64,000 nt of DNA from Colwellia sp. 12G3 (GTDB lineage: Bacteria > Pseudomonadota > Gammaproteobacteria > Enterobacterales > Alteromonadaceae), in contig NZ_PJAQ01000017.1 in NCBI RefSeq assembly GCF_002836775.1, positions 62,001 through 126,000 on the forward strand, written 5' to 3'. The translations under genes were made by a program, and so were the position numbers. Shown here piece after piece: positions 8,301 to 16,182 of the stretch (position 1 is its first letter; the number at the start of each line of letters is the position of its first letter). The notes beneath the pieces are model-generated. The model saw only the letters and a program-made list of their open reading frames with translations, did not search any database and had not been told where the DNA came from.

Positions 8301-9188
8301 GGCAAGGTGTTTTGACAACGCTTCACCACCACTAAATATTTGATTGAGGGTAAAACATTGCGTAAACTTTTCAACGTCAAGTAATGCCAGCAGCAAAGTA
8401 GGCACGCCTTGCAACATTGATACGCCATGACGGATCATAGTATCTACCAGTTTCTCTGGATTCTTATAGATACCAGGGTCACCCATTACAACAAGTGCTC
8501 CACAACATGAAGCTAAAATCTCCCACTGAGCGGCATCAAAACTCATTGGTGTTTTCTGTAAAATGACACTTTTATAATCTAATGAAAATTTAGTCGATAA
8601 CCAATCCATTTGGTTGGCAATACTTCTATGCTCAATCATAACCCCTTTGGGTTGACCAGTACTGCCCGAAGTATAAATTACATACGCTAAGTTATGAGAT
8701 GAAGCATGCTGTGTCAGCATATAATATTGAGGTTTTTGATTCGTTCTATAAAAGTAATTGATCTGTGAAAATGATATTAAGACTACGTCATCTAAAAAAT
8801 CATCTGAAACCAAGCTAGCCAAGCGTTCAATCAACCCATCTTGCACGACAATAATTTTACACTGACTGTTTTCAAGCATGTACCTTAATCGGTCATCAGG
8901 ATATTCTGGTGACAAAGGTAAATAGGCCGCGCCTGATTCTAAAATCCCCCATACTCCAACCATTAGTTCAATAGAGGGCTCTACAAATAAACCAACGCAT
9001 TCATCTAGCCGCACGCCCTGCTGCTGTAAATATAATGCAAGCGTTAAACTTTTTTCACCAAGCTGTTGATAAGTGATGTCGCTACCTTGGAAGGAAACCG
9101 CGGTATTTGGTCCGTGTTGCTCTATTTGGCGGCGAAATAAGTCAACAATATTATCGTTATTGTGGAAAATAGGTTTTAACTGCGTCAC
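5373..9188 (-). CDS. indC: Indigoidine synthetase, single-module NRPS (A-Ox-T-TE)
   Basis: A 1271-residue enzyme with the architecture and length of BpsA/IndC, which cyclises, oxidises and dimerises two L-glutamines into the blue pigment indigoidine. The adenylation domain begins near residue 15, with core A3 YTSGSTGQPKG near 170, YGPTEC near 310 and A8 near 421-440. An FMN-dependent nitroreductase-like oxidase domain (about 530-830, starting SRKSYRFFDGG) is inserted between A8 and A10 (PLTVNGKID, about 904), as in BpsA. The thiolation domain carries FFELGGNSL (about 961), and the thioesterase carries GYSFGA (about 1094). Aligning to GrsA by eye, the ten specificity residues read DAWQFGLINK, the code I associate with glutamine-activating IndC/BpsA. 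It needs a phosphopantetheinyl transferase, none of which is in the window; indA and indB homologues are also absent. The tautomerase gene follows 28 bp downstream. Identity is strongly supported; pigment production is not shown. Confidence 0.93.
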   Translation of the reverse strand: MTQLKPIFHNNDNIVDLFRRQIEQHGPNTAVSFQGSDITYQQLGEKSLTLALYLQQQGVRLDECVGLFVEPSIELMVGVWGILESGAAYLPLSPEYPDDRLRYMLENSQCKIIVVQDGLIERLASLVSDDFLDDVVLISFSQINYFYRTNQKPQYYMLTQHASSHNLAYVIYTSGSTGQPKGVMIEHRSIANQMDWLSTKFSLDYKSVILQKTPMSFDAAQWEILASCCGALVVMGDPGIYKNPEKLVDTMIRHGVSMLQGVPTLLLALLDVEKFTQCFTLNQIFSGGEALSKHLAIELSEQLPNCRIINLYGPTECTINSSAHIFDSKDIKNSADTISIGTPIQNTQYYILDKDKKSVAVGDIGELYIAGVGLARGYLHREDLTAERFITHFFDGEEIAQTLYKTGDLAYWNVNGTVQYSGRVDNQVKLRGYRVELDEIKSIIETHNWVNNAAVFLKKDQYTGYQNLISMIELNPREAALMDQGNHDSHHQSKQSRSQVKMQLTNIGCRQDTENLNKSTINLPGKIPLEKQRKLVFSRKSYRFFDGGKITKQDILNALNRKINYEYYSQLSDITYADFGEILRYFGQYLSEKRLLPKYGYASPGALYATQMYFEINGIGNLAPGYYYYHPVHHQLVLVAEKEDSGTIQCKIHFVGKKSAIEPIYKHNIVEVLEMEAGHMVGYFENILPTYGLSIKSSDYLPETMQFFDVDQHDYYLGSFTIVSGTKDVMNDDVSLYLQAHPGQVSDLKAGKYLYEKGQLSFISSEIILKKHVIAINQSVYERASFGISVISTSDEDWLGYINLGRKLQSLQMNDLNIGFMSSGYSSKTGNNLPSATRIKYILNKDVGPSYFFIGGRISDIQIQSDGMNEDLVHMKGPSEIIQDDLVKFLPSYMMPNSIKVIDKMPLTVNGKIDINALLMLEMDCIREEHIEPSNEVERAVLDIWKKGLKRDSISVNADFFELGGNSLIAVSVINKINTTLYCDLPLQIVFSSPTIQKLAQVISKEDNNLTSRLIPFQNQGKRNPIYCWPGLGGYCMNLRLLSEKLGTERDFFGVQAYGINTGETPYKTISEMAAKDVAMIKQHQGDGPYTLWGYSFGARVAFEACYQLEQAGDIVENLYLIAPGSPTVADEQHSIKDNEATFTNKKFLTILYSVFMGTIKGNSLVECLAVVDTKEKFIHFICGLNNQLDTGLVMRIIDIVTMTFEFTYSFNELKQRQLKAPIKIIKATGDDYSFIENNDVFSTIEPVIEQIEANHYTMLKTNIDQLVAVL

Positions 9189-9630
9189 GTATTTTATATC
9201 CTAATTTTGTATTGATAAGCCCACTAATCTCATTCGTAGTGTCAGAGAGTATTCCTTTTGGTGTGTCCAAATATTGACTAATACCATCAATATTAAGTTG
9301 TTATCCGTACTATTTAAACAAGCAAGCGAGATAAATAAACTATTTATCTATTCAAATGCCTTTAGTTAACATAAACACTATTTATAGCTCAAATGGCTTA
9401 TTAAAAGCTATATATAGTAATCTAATACGTTACTTTTAAAAAAATGGATCACAATTTATAGGTATAAAAAAACGAAACTTGATGGGTGATGTGATTATAT
9501 TTGAAAGACTTTTCTTGCTGATATTGTAAGGTTTTAAGACTTGATTTTTCCTCGGTAGTTGAGCTATACCGGCCCCCGATAATTAGTAAATAGTAGTCAC
9601 AGTAATCGATAATTCGTTTTATGAACTCCC
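9189..9630. other. AT-rich upstream region of the NRPS gene
   Basis: No gene recognised. The region is AT-rich with many TATA-like hexamers and presumably holds the minus-strand promoter of the NRPS gene. Near 9553-9575 there is a short inverted repeat (CGGTA paired with TACCG). No operator or regulator gene is evident. Confidence 0.4.
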
Positions 9631-9742
9631 ATTGCTACTCAATCAATAGGCATTAGATAAAATCAACAGCATTAAGCAAAGTTCACAATGCGAACCATTC
9701 ACTCAAAGCATTTTTCAAAGTTATATTGTCGAATTTGTGGCC
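9631..9742 (+). repeat. 112-bp direct repeat, copy 1 (upstream of recombinase)
   Basis: Begins ATTGCTACTCAATCAATAGG and ends GAATTTGTGGCC. It matches 14087-14198 without gaps, with only two mismatches in 112 bases, in the same orientation. It covers the region just before the recombinase and the first codons of its open frame. One frame reads as a plausible protein tail (SIKQSSQCEPFTQSIFQSY), so it may derive from a gene. Confidence 0.9.
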
Positions 9743-10407
9743 GAGTTAGATTGATGTCAGTATTAGCCACAACTCACAGCAACATTCACGGGTTTATGCC
9801 CTCAACTATAACTAAATGCTATAGCTACATAAAATGGTCAAGCGATAAACAAGCCAAAGGCACTACTCTTGAGCGTCAGTTGAAAACAGCACAAGAAATT
9901 GCTGATGATAACAGTCTTGAGTTAGTTGAGATTATTGACAGTGGCATTAGTGCATTTAAAGGTAAAAATACTAAAGATGGGGAGTTAGGTCACTTTATTG
10001 ATGCTGTGCACAATGGGCTAATACCTTGTGAAAGTTGGCTTGTTGTGGAGAATATTGACCGTTTGTCGCGTCAGGCAATTATAAGTGCGCAACGACTGTT
10101 TATGACGTTCTTAGAGCTTGGTTTGACTGTGGTTACAGGTATGGATAAAAAGATTTATACCGAACAATCTGTGACCGATAACCCAATGGAATTAATGTAT
10201 AGCATTATGCTGTTTAGTCGCGCGCACGATGAATCTGCTAAAAAATCTAAACGTACCTATGGTAATGCTTTAAGTATTATCGACAAATACAATAACGGCG
10301 AGCGTAGTGATGATGGTTATGCCATAGCTATTAAATCTGTCGGCACTGATATGTGGTGGTCTGATTGCTCTGAATCATTCATATCTACAAATAGAGTTTA
10401 TTATTAA
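9688..10407 (+). pseudogene. Truncated serine recombinase (resolvase/invertase catalytic domain)
   Basis: Site-specific DNA recombinase of the resolvase N-terminal family. The product shows CYSYIKWSSDKQAKGTTLERQ with the nucleophilic serine, IDSGISAFKG, then ENIDRLSRQ and FSRAHDESAKKSKRTY. A likely start is the ATG at 9796 (MPSTITKCYSYIKW), since the preceding codons belong to the 112-bp repeat. After the catalytic domain and long helix, the frame continues DGYAIAIKSVGTDMWW and stops after about 200 residues. The DNA-binding recombinase/zinc-ribbon domain expected in large serine recombinases is therefore missing. It lies just left of the right-hand rimO-like repeat, which suggests it is the decayed integrase of the adjacent island. 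Confidence 0.75.
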
Positions 10408-10512
10408 AATTTTTTGTCATACGTTCTAACACCTGTAGAGTAACTAGCTAACTACAGCGGCTTTTCCATTCAGTCCACTAAGAGCTTTACGCATTCACAC
10501 TATATTGTTGAA

Positions 10513-10580
10513 TTACTGATTTTTTTGGTGTTTTCGGGTCGCAATTGTTCTACGGTCATAGGTGTCTTAACTTACTATTA
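10513..10580 (+). repeat. Partial copy of the rimO 5' end, right copy of direct repeat
   Basis: On the minus strand this reads MTVEQLRPENTKKISNS then a stop, against [17 protein letters not shown] at the true rimO start. It has one extra base and several substitutions, plus a matching upstream region. It is in the same orientation as 880-947. It therefore looks like the other boundary left by an insertion into the rimO start. Confidence 0.65.
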
Positions 10581-10689
10581 ATAGAATAAAGGTGTATCGA
10601 TGATTTAGCTATAGGTTACATTTTTTGAGATAAAAATTGTAACCTATAGTATGAGGAGATAATCAATAGAATCACCTCCTCAAAAAATT

Positions 10690-13251
10690 CTAATTATTAC
10701 CTTTTTGGAAAGGCTGGTAAAAGTTAGTTCTTTCGGTAATATAAAAATCATTGAGGTCACTACTAGGTGCCCCTCTATCCCATAGTTGATTATCAATACT
10801 GAGTGTCTCTTTGACATAAGAACGCTGACCGTGTTTAAGTATCACTTCCCATGTTCTATATTCATAAAAATAGCAGTTTGCGTCCACTTTAAAATCACAA
10901 TTAGACCAATCAACACCGTTAATATCATCCCAGGTGTAGGTAACAGTCATAATTATTTTATCACCTTCATCGTACCACCTTGTCGGTATACTGCGAGTAA
11001 CCGTTAAACCATCGACAGATGTTCTATTTTTACCACCGGTACCATCTTCATTAAGTTCAAAGTAAAAACCATCAAAAAATGCATTGTATTTCGGTTGGCT
11101 AACGCTAAAGCCGTGATCCAATTTACCAATAAAGCCTTCTATTTTCCCTGTGGGTCTATTGACCGTTACCGCCATATCTTGATATTGATAAAAGGTTGCA
11201 TCTTTATTATAAAGCGCAAAAACAGATGCCCCACCCATTCGATCAGAACGGTCATCGTACATTTTTAACCAACTGATGGTATAACCAGAATTAAAGGTCA
11301 TTTGTAATAGGCCGTCATTATCAATAACCCAAGTAAACGCAGCATTATTATCTTCAACAACTGTACCTGTGCCATTGTCTGAAAATTGATATTCCATAGC
11401 ACGTGTTAATGAGTCTAAATTTTTGTAATCAGCAATTGCAGATTCAGAATAATGTTCAAATACGATCGATTTGTTCGCTAAGTCTTGTTCTTGCCAAGCT
11501 TCTAAATCATCGGCATTGAAAAGTGTTAAGTGGGTGTCTTCATCTCCACCGAAGCCTTCGACCTCAACACCGTTTAATGTACATATTGAATCCCTTGAAC
11601 TTGTCTTGATAACTTTTTTAGCGCCATTTTTCCAGCTAGAGACTATATCGAATTGATCGCTAATGGGTTCGAAGTCGCAATTAACTATCTCATTGCCAAA
11701 CCAAAAGCTTTGGCTATACCCTTCCGAGTCTGAAGTATCGACCACAATTTTTTTATCGACGACTTCCCAATGAGAAATTTTTGTTTCTGTTTGGTTAGTA
11801 AAAGTAAAGACTCCATCTTCGCCAAATACATATGACTGTTGGAAAGGTATACCTTTACGTATTGTGCCTTGGGTAGCGGCTAATGTGCCATAATACGTTG
11901 TACCTATATCTAAGAATTTTTCCACTTCTTTATTATTGTTTGCTTTTTGTTCTGCTAACAACTGGTCGAATATCGCTTTACCATCTTCGTCAGCAAAAAT
12001 ATTAGCGAGGTATTGAGTAATACTGATCAAGCCATTTTCCGTTTCAACTTGCTGATTGTTTTGCGCGGCATAATTTAATGCTGTAGCAATTTCTAACAGT
12101 AACTCAGCATCAATACTTTTATATTTTTTCTGGAATTCTTTTGAGTCGATATAATCAATAGAAATGAAGTCTTCTTCACCAAATAAAGAAATTAAATATT
12201 CAGATTCTGACGTCGTTAGCCCATCAATATTTGCAGATGCCGTAGCTACGGCATCATTATTACTATCGCTTTCAGCTAATAAACGCTTAGACATCACAGT
12301 ATTCGATTTAGAATTCTGTGGCAGTAGATCAATATCTTGAGTAGGTAATAATATTTCATTAAATAAAGCGGTACGAGACAAGTTGATGTGACTTTGCGAA
12401 TCAGTGCCACTTGCCTTTATTTGGTAAGCATAGTTCTCATTCCTCAGTGCAACAGCTAACTCAAGGGTATAATCACCATTTGCATCTGCCGAGGTATTAA
12501 AAATTTGATCATTAATTTCAAAAGCAATTGCCGAGTTAACAAGCGCTGCACCGTTGAGGTTGGCATTACCAGAAAGTGAAATGTTGTGATGAGTGTTAAC
12601 TAAATCAAAATTAACCAACTGCTCGACTTCTTCACCATCATCATCCGTTGCTATTAAACGTAATTGACCGACTTCATCTTGACCAATCTTCGGTGTATCA
12701 ATTGATACGGTTGCTTTATCACTATCTGCAAGCGTAATAGCTTTACCTGAAACTTGCTCCCAACGAATACTGGCAATTTCACCATCTTCATCAGCAATAA
12801 CTGCATCAATGTTAAACTCACCGTTTTCAGTAAAGCTTTGAGCTGATATGGACTCAATGGTAGGTAAGCGATTATTTAATAAGTTAACGGTAACATTGGT
12901 GCTTGCTGTAGCCCCATCATCATCAGTCGATGTTACTTTAAGTATAATTGACGCATCTTCATTTAATTCAGGGGCTGAAAAACTAACGGTAGCTGCATCT
13001 ACATTTGACAACTCAACACTTGTACCATCAGTTTGAGTCCATGCGTAACTTGAAATTGAACCGTCAGAATCAGTTGCACTAGCTGTAATTGTTAGTGACT
13101 TACCTTCTTTAATTGACCGAGTATCAATATTAGCAATTTGTGGAGCAAGGTTTGCAAGTTCTTTCGGGATAGATTCGCTTTCATCGCTCCCACAAGCTGA
13201 TAAAGCAAGCGAAGTAGCTATTGCGACTGAAGATTTAAAGATGTGAGACAT
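10690..13251 (-). CDS. Lipoprotein with PKD/Ig-like repeats, surface-associated
   Basis: An 853-residue exported lipoprotein. Signal peptide with lipobox LSAC (lipidated Cys20), then an acidic linker and two PKD-like domains. The first is about residues 33-125, with PQIANIDTRSIKEGKSLTIT and DSDGSISSYAWTQ; the second is about 128-220, with SIRWEQVSG. Next is a carboxypeptidase-regulatory-like segment (about 225-300). The remaining 550 residues contain no domain I recognise; they are rich in Trp, Tyr and acidic residues and include paired cysteines. AAGAGG precedes the ATG at a good distance. It is flanked by the two recombinase-associated repeats, so it may be cargo of a mobile segment. Probable role: outer-membrane or periplasmic binding or adhesion; the exact function is unknown. 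Confidence 0.8.
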   Translation of the reverse strand: MSHIFKSSVAIATSLALSACGSDESESIPKELANLAPQIANIDTRSIKEGKSLTITASATDSDGSISSYAWTQTDGTSVELSNVDAATVSFSAPELNEDASIILKVTSTDDDGATASTNVTVNLLNNRLPTIESISAQSFTENGEFNIDAVIADEDGEIASIRWEQVSGKAITLADSDKATVSIDTPKIGQDEVGQLRLIATDDDGEEVEQLVNFDLVNTHHNISLSGNANLNGAALVNSAIAFEINDQIFNTSADANGDYTLELAVALRNENYAYQIKASGTDSQSHINLSRTALFNEILLPTQDIDLLPQNSKSNTVMSKRLLAESDSNNDAVATASANIDGLTTSESEYLISLFGEEDFISIDYIDSKEFQKKYKSIDAELLLEIATALNYAAQNNQQVETENGLISITQYLANIFADEDGKAIFDQLLAEQKANNNKEVEKFLDIGTTYYGTLAATQGTIRKGIPFQQSYVFGEDGVFTFTNQTETKISHWEVVDKKIVVDTSDSEGYSQSFWFGNEIVNCDFEPISDQFDIVSSWKNGAKKVIKTSSRDSICTLNGVEVEGFGGDEDTHLTLFNADDLEAWQEQDLANKSIVFEHYSESAIADYKNLDSLTRAMEYQFSDNGTGTVVEDNNAAFTWVIDNDGLLQMTFNSGYTISWLKMYDDRSDRMGGASVFALYNKDATFYQYQDMAVTVNRPTGKIEGFIGKLDHGFSVSQPKYNAFFDGFYFELNEDGTGGKNRTSVDGLTVTRSIPTRWYDEGDKIIMTVTYTWDDINGVDWSNCDFKVDANCYFYEYRTWEVILKHGQRSYVKETLSIDNQLWDRGAPSSDLNDFYITERTNFYQPFQKGNN

Positions 13252-14086
13252 TTATACCTCTTTTTTTAGGTAAAATGATCTACATAGGTGTGATTAAAAT
13301 ATGTCCGTATACTTTGTAACCCCACGACCGTATGTAAAACACTTAGGCTGGTAGTTTTGCGCACATTAACTTTTGCTAATGGTTGCCCTTAAATATATAG
13401 CTAGCAGTGTAACAGAATGTAATTGAGATATTTGTTATTACTTTGTAAATAACCTCGACCATACATCCATTCATTTCGGTTGTCCTTTCATCCGAGTCGA
13501 CACTACAATACGAAATAACAGTAGTATTAGGGAAGCCCTTACTTTAGGTACTCGTAGTTTCAGAGCTCTTACCTTGAGATAGAGCCCTCTTTGCTTTCTC
13601 CATCAGCTTTAAATGCTTTTCTATTGCACGGATTTTAAGCTGAGAAAGTGTTAATTCTTTTTGGGTAGTAGTCATGATATCGCCTCAGTTGTTATGTTTA
13701 GCCCTAAATCACTTTATGGCAAAGGACAAGGGTTAGCGCATTTAATGAAAGTACTTAACTTAGAATCGGTACTGCATTTTATTGCCATACTGTAATGTAT
13801 TATGTATTTCAAATTATTAGAGAAGTTCATTTATAGCTTATCCACATTTTAACCACCGAGTAACAACAAGCAGTTAAACGCCATCGCCACTCAGAAACTA
13901 TATATACATAAGACCGTAAACAAATGTAGTAATTCGTTACTACGAAGCAATAGTAAGCCCTGTCGTTTACCCAGTCCAATTACATAAAATCATCACGGAT
14001 ATGCACCAGTTGCATATCCCTGTCAAATAAAGACATGCTGGTAGTTTCGGTTGATTAAACCTCTAATCCGAAAATAACTTGCGCTT
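13252..14086. other. Long intergenic region with hairpins and one small ORF
   Basis: Apart from the 43-codon frame at 13544-13675, I see no gene. Two clean hairpins occur: GTAGTAA/TTACTAC near 13926-13943, and ATATGCA/TGCATAT around 14000-14020. Together with the repeat copy at its end, this looks like decayed mobile DNA. Confidence 0.45.
13544..13675 (-). CDS. Small basic protein (43 aa), hypothetical
   Basis: Frame starting MTTTQKELTLSQLKIRAIEKH and continuing through a lysine-rich helix (KLMEKAKRALSQGK) to a Ser/Thr tail. A TGAGG ribosome-binding site lies 8 bases before the ATG. The predicted single amphipathic helix is consistent with a small DNA- or protein-binding factor. It lies in recombinase-related debris and could be an accessory gene of that element. 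No family recognised. Confidence 0.4.
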   Translation of the reverse strand: MTTTQKELTLSQLKIRAIEKHLKLMEKAKRALSQGKSSETTST

Positions 14087-14198
14087 ATTGCTACTCAATC
14101 AATAGGCATTAGATGAAATCAACAGCATTAAGCAAAGTTCACAATGCGAACCATTCACTCAAAGCATTTTTCAAAGTTATATTGTTGAATTTGTGGCC
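14087..14198 (+). repeat. 112-bp direct repeat, copy 2
   Basis: Same as 9631-9742 with two base differences. Here it runs directly into a diverged recombinase C-terminal fragment instead of the recombinase N-terminus, so the two copies have different right flanks. Confidence 0.9.
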
Positions 14199-14363
14199 AA
14201 TGTTGATGGCTATACCATAGCGATTAAGTCTGTGGGCACTAAAATGTGGTTTTCTGTTTGTTCAGATGGTAGCGTTAAAAAGCATCCTATTTACTTACCT
14301 ATCGCACAACAGATTAATTTGGCAAGCTTAGGCTTTTCTTATATTAATGTAACATTACTTTAG
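14199..14363 (+). pseudogene. Serine recombinase internal fragment
   Basis: Reads VDGYTIAIKSVGTKMWF, then SDGSVKKHPIYLPIAQQIN and a stop at 14361. The first part corresponds to DGYAIAIKSVGTDMWW in the recombinase at 10310-10350, but differs enough at DNA level to come from a related, not identical, recombinase. The catalytic domain is absent. Non-functional remnant. Confidence 0.55.
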
Positions 14364-14394
14364 ATAGTACAGGTCTTGTATATTAGTGTTCCAC

Positions 14395-16086
14395 TCATGA
14401 TTGAGCTAGTTGTAGCAATTGATGAATTTTATCCCGCTGATCTAAGGCAAACAACAAAACCACATCGCCGGCTTGTATTTTTGTCAACGTATGCTCAGCA
14501 CCTGCTAGAGGACTATCACAGAGTGTTATGTGATTTTCAGCAACATGATTATTCAAAAGATGAGTTTTAACTAGTGCAGGTATTTCACCTAGCTCGCGAC
14601 CTCGTAAATAAATTTCCAATTCCGCTATAACATATTCATCCGCTTCAAATTTTAGGACTTCCTCATTTAACTCAAACATATCCTGATCACTTCTGTCGCC
14701 AGCATGACTAAACATGACTAACCGGCGCTTAGCGGGGATATTTTTAGCCATTTCAATTACTGCGCTCATACTGTGCTGATTATGCGCAAAATCGACAATC
14801 ACTTCAGCGCCATTGTACTGGTAACGATTACCTCGGCCAGGATTGTCAAATGGATCGCTGCCAAACTCTTTTAGTCCTTTTAATATTGCTTTGTGCTCTA
14901 TTTTTAGCGCACAGCACAAACCTATAACTCCCATAGCGTTGCGAATGTTATAAGTGGCGGTACCGTTAAAAGTCATCACAATATCGTTAACCGCGACCGA
15001 AAAAGTATATTCAGCCTTAACGAAATGAATGTGCTGGTCATGGAAAAAAACCACGGCGAGCCCTTTATTCATGTTAGCTTGAATAAGCGAATTATCTTTG
15101 TCCATACTAAACCAGCAAATGCTATGAATCGTATTGGCACTTAACCGGACAAGTTCATCGTCATCTGCATTCAAAATCAATACACCTGTATCGATCAATC
15201 CTTTATCAACTATAAATTTAACTTCCGCTAGTTCAGGTACAGTATTGATACCATATTGGCCTAAATGATCTGCCGCTATATTGGTAATCAAGGCCGCTTG
15301 ATTATCGCAAACCGGTAAACCTCTTCTTAATAATCCTCCACGGGCCACTTCTAGAAAGGCAATTTCAGTTTCACAATGGCGTAATAATATGCGAGCGCCA
15401 CCTGGGCCTGAATAATCACCTGTATCTAATATCGTTTCCCCTACTCTAATAAAGTCGGTAGAAGTAACACCCGCTTGTAAACCTGCATTCTTAGCTATTG
15501 TTGATGCTAAGCGGACACTAGTTGATTTACCATTGGTGCCGGTAATAAAAGCCGCCGGAATTTTTTTAAAGCCCGCCCATTGAATACTACTGGCTTGGGG
15601 TAATTCGGTGACAGGCCATACTTGGCAAGTTACCCCAGTCCCTAGAGAAAAAAAGTCATCGTCAACCAAGTAACTAACGCCCTTTTCAATCGCCAATGCT
15701 ATTAATGCTAGCAGCGTGGGATTCACTTCACCCGCAAGACTGATCATTAATTCATTGAGTTTCAATTCTTTATCAGTAAAAACCGTTGATTGTAATTGTG
15801 ACTCACATAAAAGCCACGCTAATTCAGCAGCCTGACATGCTGTATATAAAGCATCTATTGGAGCAGAAATTGACAGGCTGATACCGCCGTCATATTTTCT
15901 ATGATAAAGGTTTTCGTTTTGCCAACCGAGCAAGTTGAGTATTTCAGAGATATTTTTCTGCCAACACTGCCAAACGTCTTCGTGACTAATACCATCGATA
16001 GAAACATCGATTAGCGCACCGGGCTGCTGAGATAATAAATTAGGACCCGTAATGCGACGTGCTTCTTCAAACTTTAGTGTTATCAT
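14395..16086 (-). CDS. Mur-ligase family protein related to cyanophycin synthetase C-terminal half
   Basis: A 563-residue protein with a Mur ligase ATP-binding core: P-loop ITGTNGKSTSVRLA (about 178-191), EVARGGLLRRGLP, NIAADHLGQYGI and the C-terminal DFAHNQHSM. The same motifs occur in the CphA encoded upstream (AITGTNGKTTTSRML, ETARGGIVKRGLG, NVTADHLGSRGV, DYAHNPAAI), so it is a paralogue of that half. The ATP-grasp domain is missing; the N-terminal 170 residues (ARRITGPNLLSQQPG...) are a different small domain. It is the last gene of the cyanophycin locus, 97 bp after cphA and separated by a strong terminator hairpin. Inference: it modifies or extends the polymer with another amino acid, or assists CphA. 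The enzymatic role is unknown. Confidence 0.85.
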   Translation of the reverse strand: MITLKFEEARRITGPNLLSQQPGALIDVSIDGISHEDVWQCWQKNISEILNLLGWQNENLYHRKYDGGISLSISAPIDALYTACQAAELAWLLCESQLQSTVFTDKELKLNELMISLAGEVNPTLLALIALAIEKGVSYLVDDDFFSLGTGVTCQVWPVTELPQASSIQWAGFKKIPAAFITGTNGKSTSVRLASTIAKNAGLQAGVTSTDFIRVGETILDTGDYSGPGGARILLRHCETEIAFLEVARGGLLRRGLPVCDNQAALITNIAADHLGQYGINTVPELAEVKFIVDKGLIDTGVLILNADDDELVRLSANTIHSICWFSMDKDNSLIQANMNKGLAVVFFHDQHIHFVKAEYTFSVAVNDIVMTFNGTATYNIRNAMGVIGLCCALKIEHKAILKGLKEFGSDPFDNPGRGNRYQYNGAEVIVDFAHNQHSMSAVIEMAKNIPAKRRLVMFSHAGDRSDQDMFELNEEVLKFEADEYVIAELEIYLRGRELGEIPALVKTHLLNNHVAENHITLCDSPLAGAEHTLTKIQAGDVVLLFALDQRDKIHQLLQLAQS

Positions 16087-16119
16087 AAAATTATTCTTAC
16101 TATCGTTATAACAAAATAA

Positions 16120-16168
16120 AAAGTAAAATGTCGTTGTTGAACATTGTCTAGTTGCGACATTTTACTTT
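16120..16168 (-). terminator. Intrinsic terminator/attenuator between cphA and the Mur ligase gene
   Basis: Perfect 14-bp stem AAAGTAAAATGTCG/CGACATTTTACTTT with a 21-base loop. On the minus strand it is followed by TTTTTATTTTG. It lies 15 bp past the cphA stop and would reduce read-through into the Mur ligase gene. Confidence 0.75.
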
Positions 16169-16182
16169 AGTCGAATTAGCGA

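Noticed and set aside
9550..9590. Sequence resembling a tRNA 5' end on the minus strand (GCCGGTATAGCTCAACTACCG)
   Set aside because: Only the acceptor-like and D-arm-like bases are suggestive; no anticodon arm, T arm or matching 3' acceptor follows.
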